From an uncultured Desulfovibrio sp. (GTDB lineage Bacteria; Desulfobacterota; Desulfovibrionia; Desulfovibrionales; Desulfovibrionaceae), in contig CALVHG010000014.1 in the NCBI GenBank assembly GCA_944327285.1, positions 1 through 49,132 of the forward strand: a DNA stretch of 49,132 nucleotides, given 5' to 3'. A model generated the notes under the pieces. The model was not told the origin of the DNA. It saw only the letters and a program-made list of their open reading frames with translations, and did not search any database. Below, one piece after another: positions 48,985-49,132 of this stretch. A program made the translations under genes and the position numbers. Positions within the stretch are counted from its first letter, which is position 1; each line of letters starts with the position of its first letter.

Positions 48985-49028
48985 CCCAAAGGGCCGCCTG
49001 TTCCATGACAGGCGGCCCTTTGGGTTTT
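48985..49028 (+). terminator. Strong terminator after the substrate-binding protein gene
   Basis: CCCAAAGGGCCGCCTGT pairs with ACAGGCGGCCCTTTGGG around TTCCATG, followed by TTTT. Confidence 0.93.
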
Positions 49029-49056
49029 CAGGATTCTGCCGGGGGGAAGGTAGTAT

Positions 49057-49132
49057 TGGGGGGAAGGGAAACCCCTCATCTCTGCTGTCGATGCCCGTAG
49101 CTTCCTTCGTCGCAACGGGCACGGCCTGCGGC
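49057..49132. repeat. Family B repeat with loop insert, cut by window end
   Basis: GGGGGGAAGGGAAACCCCTC is followed by ATCTCTGCTGTCGATGCCCG and CAACGGGCACGGCCTGCGGC, as in 23227 and 30844. The rest lies outside the window. Confidence 0.8.

Overview
The window looks like a chromosome segment from a sulfate- or sulfonate-respiring member of the Desulfovibrionaceae (Desulfovibrio/Bilophila type). This rests on gene content: a glycyl radical enzyme operon with an activase and a HesB/IscA-like selenoprotein, a two-subunit Fe-S fumarase, FeoB iron uptake, sigma-54-driven flagellar genes, an SNF2/SWIM helicase and a type VI VgrG. The DNA is GC-rich except for the vgrG block. No taxonomic marker gene is present, so the assignment is an inference.

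Layout. 0.2-5.7 kb: a PAS/AAA+ sigma-54 activator faces a sigma-54-promoted operon of glycyl radical enzyme, its activase and a short gene read through an in-frame TGA (selenocysteine) with a SECIS-like hairpin. 5.7-9.5 kb: repeats and terminators, then a Fur-box-controlled DUF2325 gene and feoB. 9.8-12.7 kb: a nuclease-like exported protein, an unknown small protein, a DEDDh exonuclease and a GNAT acetyltransferase. 12.8-23.2 kb: flagellar basal-body and export genes flgB-flgC-fliE and fliF-(small ORF)-fliG-fliH-fliI, split in two by about 2.1 kb of repeats plus one reverse gene; each half has its own sigma-54 promoter. 23.4-27.7 kb: an AT-richer reverse-strand vgrG between two roughly 175-bp direct repeats. 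27.8-31 kb: a zinc alcohol dehydrogenase, tRNA-Pro(GGG) and the fumarase subunits. 31.2-37 kb: an EmrAB-type efflux pair, then divergently a lipoprotein and two paralogous AraC regulators. 37.4-39.4 kb: a reverse operon of MBL hydrolase, flavin reductase and ComF. 39.5-49 kb: a degenerate GGDEF/TPR protein, a DUF4198 exported protein, a small gene split by a frame change, the SNF2 helicase and an oligopeptide-type substrate-binding protein.

The most striking layer is non-coding. Family A is a repeat of about 150 bp with TAGAGC...GCTCTA ends and four successive hairpins; it occurs as about ten near-complete copies plus several fragments. In five genes the TAG stop codon is the first three bases of a family A copy. 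Family B is an 80-bp element with a roughly 21-bp stem, sometimes with about 100 bp inserted in its loop. Family C is a MITE of 220-305 bp that carries a family-B-like palindrome inside it. No transposase gene is in the window, so all three would have to be mobilised from elsewhere.

Strongest leads: the selenoprotein hidden in the glycyl-radical operon, the unusual Cys-Val-Ser active-site motif of that enzyme, the stop-codon-embedded repeats, and a 71-residue ORF overlapping the end of fliF that resembles the FliG-binding tail of FliF.
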